64,000 bases of DNA from Arthrobacter sp. FW305-BF8. GTDB lineage: Bacteria > Actinomycetota > Actinomycetes > Actinomycetales > Micrococcaceae. Positions 51,152-60,297 of the stretch are shown here, one piece after another. The notes under the pieces are model-generated. The model saw nothing but the letters and a program-made list of their open reading frames with translations, was not told the DNA's origin and made no database searches. The stretch's first letter is position 1; each line of letters begins with the position of its first letter. The stretch is taken from the NCBI RefSeq assembly GCF_021789315.1, contig NZ_CP084562.1, positions 62,001-126,000 on the forward strand. The letters are read 5' to 3'. The position numbers were made by a program, and so were the translations under genes.

Positions 51152-53479
51152 TTAACACTCATGAAGGGTTGTTCGGGACAACGGTGCTGCTCCGTCGAGG
51201 TGCTGGATTCCGTCGGTGGTGATGAGGACTACGCGGGCTGTTGCGATGTCAAAGAACAGTCCCGTGGCTTGCAGTTGGCCTTTCGCCAGTGCGGGGCCAG
51301 CCAGGGGGTGGTCTTCAAGTTTTCGCAGCTGCACGGCCACGTTGACCATGCCCAGCTGGTCCAGCTGACTGTAGCCTGCCGCAGCAGCTGCGGCAGCCAC
51401 GGGGTGCCCGTCCATCATCTCTTGATGACTCGGCCGGGCATGGTCGAGCCAGGTATTGAAGGCTTCGCCCAAGCCGGGTTCGTCCGGATTACCGCCGGAT
51501 CCGGCGTTTGCGATGACGGCCTTCATGGCGCCGCAGTTTGAGTGGCCACAGATCACGATCGACTCCACGCGCAGCCCGGTCAGTGCGAAGGACAGGGCCG
51601 ACTCAATGGAGGCATCCTCTCCGGCGTTGCACACGACGTTGCCGATGTTGCGCAGGGTCAGCAGGTCACCGGGGCCGCTGCTGGTAATCAGGTTGGGGTT
51701 GACCCGTGAGTCCACGCAGGCCACGAACAGGGTGTCGGGATTTTGACCCTCCGCGAGGTCCTGAATGAGCGGGAGTACCTTGTCCGCATGGCGGCGGTGG
51801 TATTTGTCGACGCCCAGAAGGATGGAGCGCAGACGGAGTCGCTCGACGTCGTCAATGCCGTCAGGCTGCCGGCTTGCCCTGGGCTGCAGCGGAAGTTCCA
51901 GTGCCTCCTGGCGTTGGGGGGTGTTGTCGACTGCATCCTGGAATGCCGTGTTTCCATGCTCTTCGATGAGGACGGATCCTCCGGTCGCGGTGTGCTGCTT
52001 CTTCCAGGCGACCAGGGCCTCGTGAAAGGCATGATCCACATAGTCCGCGCTGAGCTCTACCAGTACGTCCGCGCTTTCGGGAACCGAGTGCAGCACCCTG
52101 TTCAGCCGGGGCAGCGCGAAGAAACTGCAGGAACCGGCGATGCTGACGCGCCAGAGGCCGTCCGGGCCGGAGGGTGAGGGCAGCGCCTGGATCGACGCGC
52201 GAAGCACACGCCACAACACAAACACGGCAGCCACTGCCAGGCCGATCATGACGCCTTCCAGGAGGTTGAGGATGATCACACACAGGAGCGTCACGGAGTA
52301 GACCATTATCTCTCCGGTGCGCAGGCTGGTCCTGATGTCCGCGATCTTGACCAGGCGGGTGCCGATCACGATCAGCAGCCCGGCCAGCACAGTCAGCGGG
52401 ATCAGCTGGATCAGCCCGGCGAACAGGGCAGAGAACACCAGCACCCAGACACCGTGGAGCACCGCCGACTTCCGGGTCCGGGCGCCGGCCTCCACGTTGG
52501 TGGCGCTTCGCACGATCACTCCGGTCACCGGGAGCCCGCCAAGCAACCCGGAAATAAGGTTCGCCGAGCCCTGACCCATCAGTTCGCGGTTCAGGTTCGT
52601 GCGGGGACCGGTGTGCATCTTGTCCACCGCCACCGCTGACAGGAGCGATTCGATGCTGGCGATCAGCGCCACCGAAACGACCGCCATGGCAGCTGTGGCC
52701 CAGCTCCCGCCGGGCATCTGGGGCAACGCCACGGCATCGAACACCGATCCGGAAAGAGTGATCCGCTCAACCCCTGGAGCGACCGCAATAGAGACAGCCG
52801 TGCCGGCCACGACGGCGACCAAGGGCCCGGGCACCTTCCGGATTGCTGACGGCAGGTGCCTCCATGCCACGAGCAGCCCGATGACCAGCAGGCCCAGCAG
52901 TGCAGAGTGCAGTTCCACCCTGGTGATCGCTTCGGGAAGCCGGGCAAGGTTTTCCAGCGGTGAGCCGGCAGGCTTTGAACCGAGCAGGACTTGGAGTTGC
53001 TGCAGGACAATGGTGACTCCGATGCCGGCGAGCATTGCACGGACCACTACCGGGGAGACCGCCAGCGCAACCCGCCCCGCCCGGCTGAGACCCAGCAGTA
53101 GCTGCACGATGCCGGCCGCGGCCGTGATCGCGCACGTCGCCGCCCAGCCGAACTCGTCAACGAGCCCGGCCACGACGACCGTCAGGCCTGCCGCCGGCCC
53201 GCTCACCTGAAGGGGAGAGCCTCCCAGAGCGCCGGCCACGATGCCGCCAACCGCGGCTGCGATCAGGCCCGCCATGACAGGTGCGCCGGAAGCCGCGGCG
53301 ATACCGAGCGACAGCGGCAGGGCAACCAGGAACACCACCAGCGAAGCCGGAGCATCAGCCCGGAGGCCATCCAGGAATGCCCTGCCCCGGGGCGGACCGG
53401 CGGGCCCGGGCGGAGCTGCCGGACCATGCGCTGCGGGGGACGGGGCGAGGGTAGTTGACTTCTCAGTCGGTTGGGCCAT
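51152..53479 (-). CDS. SulP bicarbonate/sulfate transporter fused to beta-carbonic anhydrase
   Basis: This 775-residue two-domain protein has an N-terminal SulP/SLC26 transporter of about 10-12 TM helices (about 30-420; PLQVSGPAAGLTVVVAG, then GGLPVTGVIVRSATNVEAGA). A degenerate STAS-like linker follows (about 430-540). A C-terminal beta-class carbonic anhydrase (about 550-770) has the zinc ligands in ACVDSRVNP and CGHSNCGAM. Such fusions couple bicarbonate uptake with CO2 hydration. The start is at 53479 (ATG). It is monocistronic by context. Confidence 0.93.
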   Translation of the reverse strand: MAQPTEKSTTLAPSPAAHGPAAPPGPAGPPRGRAFLDGLRADAPASLVVFLVALPLSLGIAAASGAPVMAGLIAAAVGGIVAGALGGSPLQVSGPAAGLTVVVAGLVDEFGWAATCAITAAAGIVQLLLGLSRAGRVALAVSPVVVRAMLAGIGVTIVLQQLQVLLGSKPAGSPLENLARLPEAITRVELHSALLGLLVIGLLVAWRHLPSAIRKVPGPLVAVVAGTAVSIAVAPGVERITLSGSVFDAVALPQMPGGSWATAAMAVVSVALIASIESLLSAVAVDKMHTGPRTNLNRELMGQGSANLISGLLGGLPVTGVIVRSATNVEAGARTRKSAVLHGVWVLVFSALFAGLIQLIPLTVLAGLLIVIGTRLVKIADIRTSLRTGEIMVYSVTLLCVIILNLLEGVMIGLAVAAVFVLWRVLRASIQALPSPSGPDGLWRVSIAGSCSFFALPRLNRVLHSVPESADVLVELSADYVDHAFHEALVAWKKQHTATGGSVLIEEHGNTAFQDAVDNTPQRQEALELPLQPRASRQPDGIDDVERLRLRSILLGVDKYHRRHADKVLPLIQDLAEGQNPDTLFVACVDSRVNPNLITSSGPGDLLTLRNIGNVVCNAGEDASIESALSFALTGLRVESIVICGHSNCGAMKAVIANAGSGGNPDEPGLGEAFNTWLDHARPSHQEMMDGHPVAAAAAAAGYSQLDQLGMVNVAVQLRKLEDHPLAGPALAKGQLQATGLFFDIATARVVLITTDGIQHLDGAAPLSRTTLHEC

Positions 53480-53926
53480 GATTTCCTTCTACGGAGGCAG
53501 TGGTCCCTTGCAACGTATAACGGCAAGGTAACAACGGGATGTCCGGGACCTGAGTGTTTCCTGTGACCAGCGGGGCCCCTGTGATTATTCGCGCGCCGAG
53601 CACCGCCATCGCAGAAGGAACGCGAGGGTGGGGGCGAATGTTGGGAATGAAGTTGCCATGGCGGCGGGACTCAAATGCCGCAGGGGTCCCTGGCCAGAAA
53701 GGCCTTCCCCCCCCGCCCTCTCGCATTCCAGCGTCAAAGTGTACGTACCTGCCGCACGGCCGGCCCACGGGCCGCACGCCAAGGATCCTGCCGTCGGCCC
53801 GAGCGGGCATCCTGTCCGTTCCCGGAGTGCCGTTGCCTGCCAGGAGAGTGTCCGCCGTCTCCACCGATGGCTGCGGCGCGCGGCCGGAACGGCTGCTATG
53901 ACTAACGATGGGTGGCCCCCAACGGG
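53480..53926. other. gap without a supported gene
   Basis: Promoter region of the SulP-carbonic anhydrase gene plus low-information sequence. The frames present have unnatural composition. Confidence 0.4.
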
Positions 53927-54568
53927 TTATGGCAGCCCGGGGCTCCGAGGCAGGTCCCGGCGCCCCACCAGCACGGCTGCCCCTCCCGTTATCAGGCTCA
54001 GTAGGAGAAGCACCCAGCCCGCAACAGTGAGGATGGACGCGAGAGTCACTGTGCCGGTGTCGGGGGTTGACGGGGTCAGTGCCGCGTCAACGGCGAAGTT
54101 TGCCCCTAGCCGGATGAGGACGAACAGCATCGGAGGCGCCCACAACGCCCACCGCAGGGTCTTGACGGGCACCCGTGTGCCGATCAGCAGGAGCCAGCTG
54201 AAGCCGAAAATCAGTGGAAACAGGGTCCCGGCGGTCTTGTGGATGTAGCTGAGCTGGCCGCGGGCGTCGTCGTCCATGACGGCGCGCAGCTGTCCAACGT
54301 ACTCGGTGGAGAAACCACCCATGAGGGAATCGGGCATCGCCAGCCCGCCGGACAGTTGGGTCATTTGATTCAGTGTGAGCAGGTGGAGGTACCAGAACAG
54401 GAAAAGGCTGGCCACGACGCCGGCAATGACGATCAGGTTGCTGTTGCCCTCCGCCTTCTGCGGTGACCGGGTGGTCGTGGGTTTCATGATCGCCGGTGGC
54501 AGCTGCTGGTCTGGTAGCGCCGCTTTGCTGCCGTGCTTTTTGATGCGCTGGGCGCGTGTCTTGGCCAT
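53927..54568 (-). CDS. four-TM membrane protein of unknown function
   Basis: This 213-residue protein has a basic N-terminus (MAKTRAQRIKKHGSK) and four hydrophobic segments (about 47-64, 108-128, 138-156 and 172-198). A short basic tail ends it. No family is recognised. It stands between the carbonic anhydrase fusion and the first CopD-CtaG gene on the same strand as both, but with gaps of over 300 bp. Confidence 0.7.
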   Translation of the reverse strand: MAKTRAQRIKKHGSKAALPDQQLPPAIMKPTTTRSPQKAEGNSNLIVIAGVVASLFLFWYLHLLTLNQMTQLSGGLAMPDSLMGGFSTEYVGQLRAVMDDDARGQLSYIHKTAGTLFPLIFGFSWLLLIGTRVPVKTLRWALWAPPMLFVLIRLGANFAVDAALTPSTPDTGTVTLASILTVAGWVLLLLSLITGGAAVLVGRRDLPRSPGLP

Positions 54569-54903
54569 TGCCTCATTATCCCGCTACGGCTTGATCCATT
54601 AGGCCAAACAACCTGATCGAACAGCCAGAAACCACTGCCCCCCGGGTGCGGACGCATCAACCTCACCGTCGCCTTCGCCTCGCCCCCTGCCAACCGGTCA
54701 TCGCCGTCATCGATGTGCATGACGGGTTCGGGCCGTGCCCTCAGCAGGGAGGCTCCTGAATCGAACTGCCCAATGCGTCCAGCAAGCATGAACCGGGACG
54801 GGTGAAAAGGACCGGGAGATCCTTCCACTCCATGCCGAAGTTCCGCCCGACGTGCGTTCTGCACTTGTGGTCAGATTGTCAAGGTTCATCCAGGACTTTG
54901 CCG
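54569..54903. other. gap without a supported gene
   Basis: 335 bp between two minus-strand genes. Nothing beyond a possible promoter for the 53927 gene was found. Confidence 0.4.
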
Positions 54904-56829
54904 CTACCTCCGGATGAGTGGGCCAGATCCGGCGCGCCTCGCATATTTCGGGTTATCTCTCCCCGGAACGGTGGGGCCCGCATCTCCATCCCCTTCTGGT
55001 TGACCGGACGGCCCGGGTGCGGAACCTGAGCGCCGGCGGGCAGCGACGACCCTAGCGATAATGCAAAGGGTTAATGCTGCAACAGACCAGATCGTCATGG
55101 CCGCCGGACTCTCCCAAGGAGCGCCGTAAAAAGGCGCGGCGCCCGGGTCGTTCCCGGAGATGTTCGCCCCGAGGTCCCGGATTCCGGACCGCCATCCATG
55201 GACCGCATACAGGACGGCGGCGCCGGCCAGTGCAAGGTTGGCGGACGAGTGCTTTCCGCTGCCGGCGCCTGCCCCCAAGAGGGCCGACGTGAACAGGCAT
55301 CCTGACAGCAGGGCGATCCCGGCGGCAGCCGCATAGGCGATTTGTCCGCTGGCTGACCATTCCAGCAGGGGCGTGGAGTAGAGGACGAACAGTGCAACAG
55401 CCAGCGCGCAGGCGGCGCCGATCGGGTCCGAGGCTGGCGCGATGACCAGGCGCTGGACGGTGCCGTTCAAAAATTCCCTCACGCCTATGCTGCCGTCTGT
55501 TCTGCTCCTGATGGTCAGCCGTGCCAGGGTCAGCGGACACGCCACGACGAGCAGCAGCGGGACGAGGGCGGACAGCGTCATCTGGGCCAGAACCTGGGAG
55601 TTGAAAAAAGATTCCTGAGAGATCCGCAGACCGCCGTTGGTCACTGCGAAGAGGAGAGCCACTCCGGCTATCCAGGAAACCGTGCGGTGCAGCGGCCAAC
55701 GCCTGCGATCTGTCCGAAGCCGTCGGATACCGGCCAGATAGAAAAAGGCAGCGAAGCCGCATGCCAGCGCCCAGAGAGGATCCACCGACAACCGTGACAG
55801 GTATTCCCAGAAGCCGGGCCCCGGAAGCGGCGTCCCCGTCGCGCCCGCCCCGGCCGGAGTTTCGGTCCGGGCCAGGGCTGCAGCCAGGCCGGAGGCAGCC
55901 CCCATGACGGCGAGCTCCGTTATGGCCAGGACCGTGAAGCTCCGCCGCGCGTGCGGATCCCGGTCGAGCCTGGCCAGGACACGGCGGCGGTGAAGTGCAC
56001 CGAAAAGCCCCAGGATCAGGAAGGCCCCCGTCTTCACGGCGACGATGACCCCGTAGGGGCTGAGCACATCGGCCGGGGTGTTGATCTGCGCCAGGGCGGC
56101 CAGCACACCGGACCCTGCCAGGCTGATGAAACACACCAGAGCCAGCGTCGAGTACCGCCGTACGGCCGTTGCGAGCCGGGTTCCGGGCAGCAGGGGGCGC
56201 AGGAGCACCAGGGCCACAAGCCCGCCTACCCACACAGCCGCCGCCCAGGAGTGCACAACAACCCCTGCGGTAGTGTCAGCGTGGCCGCCCCCGCCAGCCG
56301 CATGCGACTTCAGCACGAGCGGCACGAGCCCCGAAAACGCCAGCAGCACCGTGCCGGCGAGAGCTCCCGGACTGACCAGCCGGAAACAGCACCACGCAAC
56401 TGCGGCTGCCGCCGCGGCGGTGAGAATCCCTGCCCGGCCGGCATCAATGGTGGTCAGGTACACGATGAAAGCCGCATCGAAACCTGCCGAGACCGGCCGG
56501 TTTGCGATGAACAGAAAGTTTGCACCGGTGTAGACGAAAGCGCTGGCGGACCAGAGGACCGCGGACCAGCCGGCGAGCCGCAGTGCCGCTTTGCGGGCCG
56601 GCTCCCGGGCAGGCAAGGCGAACGCGGCCAACACGAGGGGACCCACTGTGCACGCGGCGGCGACATTCAGGACGAGCTTGGTCGCCGGCAGGCCCCACCG
56701 CACCACCGGGCCAGTCAGATCCACCGCGCCCGCGTCGGCGCCGCCACCGTACCTGTATGCCCATACCAGTGCCAGCACTCCGGCGATAAGCAGTACCGCG
56801 GCCGAGCCGAACCGCATCACGATCGACAT
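54904..56829 (-). CDS. CopD-CtaG fusion membrane protein with degenerate CtaG part
   Basis: This 641-residue polytopic protein has an N-terminal CopD copper-import domain. It retains SHAAGGGGHADTT and VVVHSWAAAVWVGGLVAL, with histidines as in the intact paralogue at 62115. The C-terminal cytochrome c oxidase assembly factor (CtaG/Caa3_CtaG) region follows. The latter has lost the signature histidines: VLAQMTLSALVPLLL stands where the paralogue has HMLDHMALTMIAP, and no MTVHF equivalent is present. ATG 56829 after GGAGGAGGACGTC was chosen over the long in-frame extension. A basic hydrophilic tail ends the protein. It possibly acts in copper uptake with no assembly-factor function. Confidence 0.8.
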   Translation of the reverse strand: MSIVMRFGSAAVLLIAGVLALVWAYRYGGGADAGAVDLTGPVVRWGLPATKLVLNVAAACTVGPLVLAAFALPAREPARKAALRLAGWSAVLWSASAFVYTGANFLFIANRPVSAGFDAAFIVYLTTIDAGRAGILTAAAAAAVAWCCFRLVSPGALAGTVLLAFSGLVPLVLKSHAAGGGGHADTTAGVVVHSWAAAVWVGGLVALVLLRPLLPGTRLATAVRRYSTLALVCFISLAGSGVLAALAQINTPADVLSPYGVIVAVKTGAFLILGLFGALHRRRVLARLDRDPHARRSFTVLAITELAVMGAASGLAAALARTETPAGAGATGTPLPGPGFWEYLSRLSVDPLWALACGFAAFFYLAGIRRLRTDRRRWPLHRTVSWIAGVALLFAVTNGGLRISQESFFNSQVLAQMTLSALVPLLLVVACPLTLARLTIRSRTDGSIGVREFLNGTVQRLVIAPASDPIGAACALAVALFVLYSTPLLEWSASGQIAYAAAAGIALLSGCLFTSALLGAGAGSGKHSSANLALAGAAVLYAVHGWRSGIRDLGANISGNDPGAAPFYGAPWESPAAMTIWSVAALTLCIIARVVAARRRSGSAPGPSGQPEGDGDAGPTVPGRDNPKYARRAGSGPLIRR

Positions 56830-57096
56830 GACGTCCTCCTCCGGCACCGCTGCTGCCGGACAGGCGTGCCGTTGCGTGAGGGGGATCGGCGCCGGTGCTG
56901 GTCCAAGACTGGCGGCCACGCCTTGGAAAATCCTTGCATGGTGGCCCCCGCAGGACCGCCCCCGCAGATCTGCAGGTTTCCCCAAGGTTCCGTTGGGAGC
57001 GTGGGGTGTGTGAGGGAGCACCAGGAGGGCGCAACCAGCCCGACACTGCCGCTCCCGCGAAACCAGCATGAAGCAGACCGGGAAGGCCAGAGCATC

Positions 57097-57704
57097 ATGA
57101 CGGCCGGCGCTGGAACGGGAGATCAGCACCGTGCGGCAGCGGCTGCCCGCGGTTCGACACGCAGGCAGCCGCTCTCCACACCGGGCCTGGTCCTCACCGG
57201 CGTGCTGTGCGGTGCCGTTGGCCTTGCAAGCGGGCATTTCTTCACGATCATGCAGATTGTTACCTTACCTACCTCATTTTGCTGGCCCTCGTACGGACGG
57301 CGCGCACAGGGTCCGCCAGCAGGGTCTCACTGACGGCCGCCGCGGGTGCAGCGTGGATCGCGGCAACGGTTGCCTACTGGGTGAGCGTCCTCGCTCACGC
57401 CGATGGGCGCTCATCATCGGCCTCATTTGCCACGGTCCTGTTCTACCTGGGATTCATCGCGCTCATCGGCCTTGGCGGGATGCTCGCTTCTCGCCGAATG
57501 GTTGGGAAGCGGTGGCTCGCGTCCCTCTGCGGGGGTGCGTGGGCAGCCTCTACAACGATGTTCTGGTTGAGCATCCTCTCCCCGTCCCTCCCTGAATTCT
57601 CCGCCGCGCTGTTCGATCTCGGCATCACGGCGCTGGTTGTTCTGGCAGCCTCTGGCGTGGACCCGCATCGCCGGGCCCATCCAGGAAGGCGCGCGGGGAT
57701 TTAA
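57097..57704 (+). pseudogene. small multi-TM protein gene with a probable frameshift
   Basis: ATG 57097 opens a frame with a first TM (PGLVLTGVLCGAVGLASGHF). At about 57262-57285 the TM continuity is lost in that frame but resumes in the next one (TYLILLALVRTARTG), which then encodes three more TMs. The span is 608 nt, one base short of a multiple of three. The C-terminal half resembles the intact paralogue at 59080-59541 (WIAATVAYWVSVL versus WIACSAGYWASLI). It may be a real frameshift or a sequencing error. Confidence 0.55.
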
Positions 57705-57780
57705 CTGATCTGCATTTACGCGGGCTCCGCTATCCGTGCTCCCGCATCGGAATGGCGTTAGTCAACAGCCGCGCCCGGGA

Positions 57781-57806
57781 GGCGCTTCTGCAAAAGGGGA
57801 AGCGCC
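57781..57806 (+). terminator. hairpin after the frameshifted multi-TM gene
   Basis: The arms GGCGCTTC (57781-57788) and GAAGCGCC (57799-57806) are flanked by CCCGGGA and CGGG, which extend the stem. It follows the stop codon at 57704. Confidence 0.5.
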
Positions 57807-57944
57807 CGGGCTTGTCGGCCGGCGCAGAAACGGGCGTTACCCTAATGTGACATGGCCGTGGATACACGCTATCGTGTAGCGCGTGCCTGTGCTCTCCGAT
57901 AGCGGGCACTCCCGTGCAGATTGCCTAACTCTGCCGCTGCCCGG

Positions 57945-58115
57945 GATTCGTTCGCATACATCGTCCGGCAGAGACGGGGAAACCACTATGCGGCCTGCTC
58001 GCTAAGCAGGCCTTGGGGTGAAGCCGCGCGCCACCTCCGCACTCATGCGGGGTGTTCGTGCGGCCGGGTGTCTCCCATCCGAATCCGACAGCTAACCCCG
58101 CAGGCTCTGGGAGAG
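57945..58115 (+). promoter_or_regulatory. c-di-AMP riboswitch (ydaO/yuaA leader)
   Basis: The conserved core blocks appear in order: GACGGGGAAACCA, GGGGTGAAGCCG, then CCGGGTGTCTCCCATCCGAA followed by TCCGACAGCTAACCCCGCAGG, just before the gene's ribosome site. This is the ydaO/yuaA consensus. In actinobacteria this riboswitch precedes cell-wall hydrolase genes and turns them off when c-di-AMP is high. The exact ends are approximate. Confidence 0.93.
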
Positions 58116-58124
58116 GCCTTTGTC

Positions 58125-58925
58125 ATGTCTTCACGTCAAGCTGTCGCGCGCCATCGCGCAACCCCCACACGGACCAGCCGGCTCGCCGCCATCTCATCCG
58201 CAGTCTCGACCAACACGGGCACCATGGGACGCCAGGCGGCCGTGATCGCCGCGGCGTCCGGCCTCGTGCTGACCAGCGGTATTGCTGCCAACGCCGCGGC
58301 CGCCCCGGCTCAGCCGGAAGCGGTGCCGGCCGCGGCTCCGGAAGCGGCCGCCCCGGCTTCCGGAGCAGTCAGCGCAGGCTCGAATGTCCGGATCTCCTTC
58401 GAGCGCCCGGCCGTCAGCTCCACGCCTGCCCCCGTTGTTGACCAGGCCCCTGAGGCTGCCCCGGCCGTTGAGCCTCAGGCGGCTGCGGTTGAGCCTGCCG
58501 CTGCGCCCGTCCAGGTTCAGCCCGCAGCTGCAGCCCAGGCGCCGGCACAGCCTGTAGTGTCCGTGCAGGCCAAGGCCGCGCCGGCCCCTGCCCCCGCGGC
58601 GGCGGGCGTCAACGCGGCGATGGTATCTGCTGCCTATGCGCAGCTGGGCATCACCCAGGACTGCACAGCCATGGTCGAAAAAGCTCTGGGAGCAGCCGGC
58701 ATCCCCGTCGGTGACCTTGCCCCGATGCAGTTCATGAACTACGGCAGCGTCGTCGGCACCCCTCAGCCCGGGGACATGGTGGTCCAGCCCGGACACGTGG
58801 GTATCTACGTGGGCGGCGGGAAGGTCCTCAGCGGGGGCATGAACGGTGTCAACGAGACCATTGTTCATCCATTGTCCTGGCTGACCGCGACCGGCCCGGT
58901 CACGTTCGTCCGCCCGGGCGCGTAG
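58125..58925 (+). CDS. secreted C40 (NlpC/P60-like) cell-wall protein under c-di-AMP control
   Basis: This 266-residue protein starts at ATG 58125, directly after the riboswitch; the in-frame extension to 57921 is within the leader and was rejected. It has a twin basic signal region with a hydrophobic segment (about 40-60, then AANAAAAPA). A long Ala/Pro linker (about 65-160) and a C-terminal NlpC/P60-type domain follow. The catalytic Cys is in TQDCTAMVEKALG and the His in QPGHVGIYVGGG. The domain is short (about 100 residues). It is likely a peptidoglycan endopeptidase for growth or resuscitation. Confidence 0.85.
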   Translation: MSSRQAVARHRATPTRTSRLAAISSAVSTNTGTMGRQAAVIAAASGLVLTSGIAANAAAAPAQPEAVPAAAPEAAAPASGAVSAGSNVRISFERPAVSSTPAPVVDQAPEAAPAVEPQAAAVEPAAAPVQVQPAAAAQAPAQPVVSVQAKAAPAPAPAAAGVNAAMVSAAYAQLGITQDCTAMVEKALGAAGIPVGDLAPMQFMNYGSVVGTPQPGDMVVQPGHVGIYVGGGKVLSGGMNGVNETIVHPLSWLTATGPVTFVRPGA

Positions 58926-59079
58926 AGCGCCCGATACTGTGGGCCGGTGAGCCGCTGCCTTGGGGGCTGCGGCTCACCGGCCCTCAGCCTGTTCTGGTCC
59001 GGGATCTGGTGCCTGCCCACCCGACCGTTCCGCAGCGCAGAACGGCCCCACACCCCTTGCCGGGACGTTAGGACAAGAA

Positions 59080-59541
59080 GTGCCAGTTGAATCCCCAGGC
59101 CGCCCGCAGTCACACCCGGTGGCGGCCCCCGCCGCGGCCAGGATGCCGCTGGGTGCCCGCCGTCTGATCCTCCTCGGCGGCCTCGCCATCCCGGTCGGGC
59201 TTGTCGGGGGGCCGTACCTGCTGGGCGCGCAGCTGCTGGCGGCGGCCGGCGTTGTGCTGATCGCCGTGGCGTTCTCCTACCGTGCCACCGGGCCGTGGTT
59301 CTCCAAACTGTCCTGGGCGGCAGCGGCTGCCGGGACCCTCTGGATTGCCTGTTCTGCCGGCTACTGGGCGTCGCTGATCACGGCGGCTGACTCATCAGCT
59401 CCGCTGCCCTGGTTCACCCCCGTGCTGTTCAACGCCGGCGTCGCCTGTTTCATCGTGATGGCCTGCGCCTCGGTCGGGGGCGTTGTTCTCAGAACAGTCC
59501 GCGGCCGCCGGGGCCAGGCCGCCGTCACCGGACGGCCCTGA
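59080..59541 (+). CDS. small four-TM membrane protein
   Basis: About 153 residues from GTG 59080 (after AGGACAAGAA). It has four hydrophobic segments (about 28-48, 50-67, 75-95 and 105-125) and a basic tail. The segment AAGTLWIACSAGYWASLI parallels AAWIAATVAYWVSVL of the frameshifted gene at 57097, so the two are paralogues on either side of the C40 gene. No family is recognised. The start is uncertain; the frame stays open upstream. Confidence 0.6.
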   Translation: MPVESPGRPQSHPVAAPAAARMPLGARRLILLGGLAIPVGLVGGPYLLGAQLLAAAGVVLIAVAFSYRATGPWFSKLSWAAAAAGTLWIACSAGYWASLITAADSSAPLPWFTPVLFNAGVACFIVMACASVGGVVLRTVRGRRGQAAVTGRP

Positions 59542-59542
59542 C

Positions 59543-59582
59543 GGAAGCGGCCGGTCCCGCTTCAACGGGACCGGCCGCTTCC
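59543..59582. terminator. strong bidirectional hairpin terminator
   Basis: A perfect 17-bp GC-rich stem with a CTTCAA loop, between convergent genes ending at 59541 (+) and 59587 (-). Confidence 0.85.
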
Positions 59583-59586
59583 CGGA

Positions 59587-60201
59587 TCAGACGCTGTCGT
59601 TCCGGTGACGCCTGCGGAAGAAAACGGTTGCGCCAATCGCGAGGGCCAGAAGCGCCCCCGCGATGGCCAGTGTCAGCGGGGCATTGCTGTTATCCGGCGG
59701 CGCCACCCGCTCAGGGGTGGTGGCGCCTGCTGTCGGGGCCGCAGTCTCCGTGGCCGGAGATGGTGCGGCTGAAGCCGCTGGCGCCGTGGCCACGGAAGCG
59801 GGGGGCTTCACCGTGAAGGAGAATGTTCCTTCGATCGGGTGACCGTCGGAGGACACGGCCCGCCACAGGACGGTATGCTTCCCGGGGCTCCCGGTGGCAA
59901 CAGCGGTCGATAACCTGGGCCCATCCACGGTCACCTTCCCGTTGCTGACCGTTTTTCCGCCGCCGTCTTTGACCGTGATGACACTAAGGCTCAGGCTCTC
60001 GGAATTAATGGGAGGTTCCGACAGCGTCAGGGACACCGTTGCGGGCGCCGCGGTGATTACCGAATCCTGCGCCGGCGCAGTCGATGACAGGCTATCGTGC
60101 GCCATGGCCGGCGCAGCCACAACAGACGCGGACACCAGGGTGGCCAGCGCAGCGGCCAGCCGGAGAAGCGCCCGAAAACCTGGACTGGGATGTTGTTTCA
60201 T
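59587..60201 (-). CDS. CopC-domain copper protein, membrane-anchored
   Basis: This 204-residue protein has a signal peptide ending AMA-H (about residue 34-35); the mature N-terminal His (AHDSLSSTAPAQ) is the copper ligand typical of CopC. The beta-sandwich includes VSLTLSEPPI and the second ligand region GHPIEGTFSFTV. An Ala/Pro/Thr linker and a C-terminal TM (LTLAIAGALLALAIGATVFF) follow, then basic residues. It binds extracytoplasmic copper and feeds CopD. It lies with CopD-CtaG, CDF and DsbA-like genes in one same-strand block. Confidence 0.9.
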   Translation of the reverse strand: MKQHPSPGFRALLRLAAALATLVSASVVAAPAMAHDSLSSTAPAQDSVITAAPATVSLTLSEPPINSESLSLSVITVKDGGGKTVSNGKVTVDGPRLSTAVATGSPGKHTVLWRAVSSDGHPIEGTFSFTVKPPASVATAPAASAAPSPATETAAPTAGATTPERVAPPDNSNAPLTLAIAGALLALAIGATVFFRRRHRNDSV

Positions 60202-60297
60202 CAGTTTTGATCTTCCATTGGTGACAGGGAGCGGGGAGGCCTGGATGCCCTTGGCCCGGTTTCCACCCGGCTCTGGCTTGGAACAGGCCAGTATCCC

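Noticed and set aside
50479..51158. Overlapping frames on both strands in the 49.7-51.1 kb gap.
   Set aside because: No start signals, motifs or natural composition.
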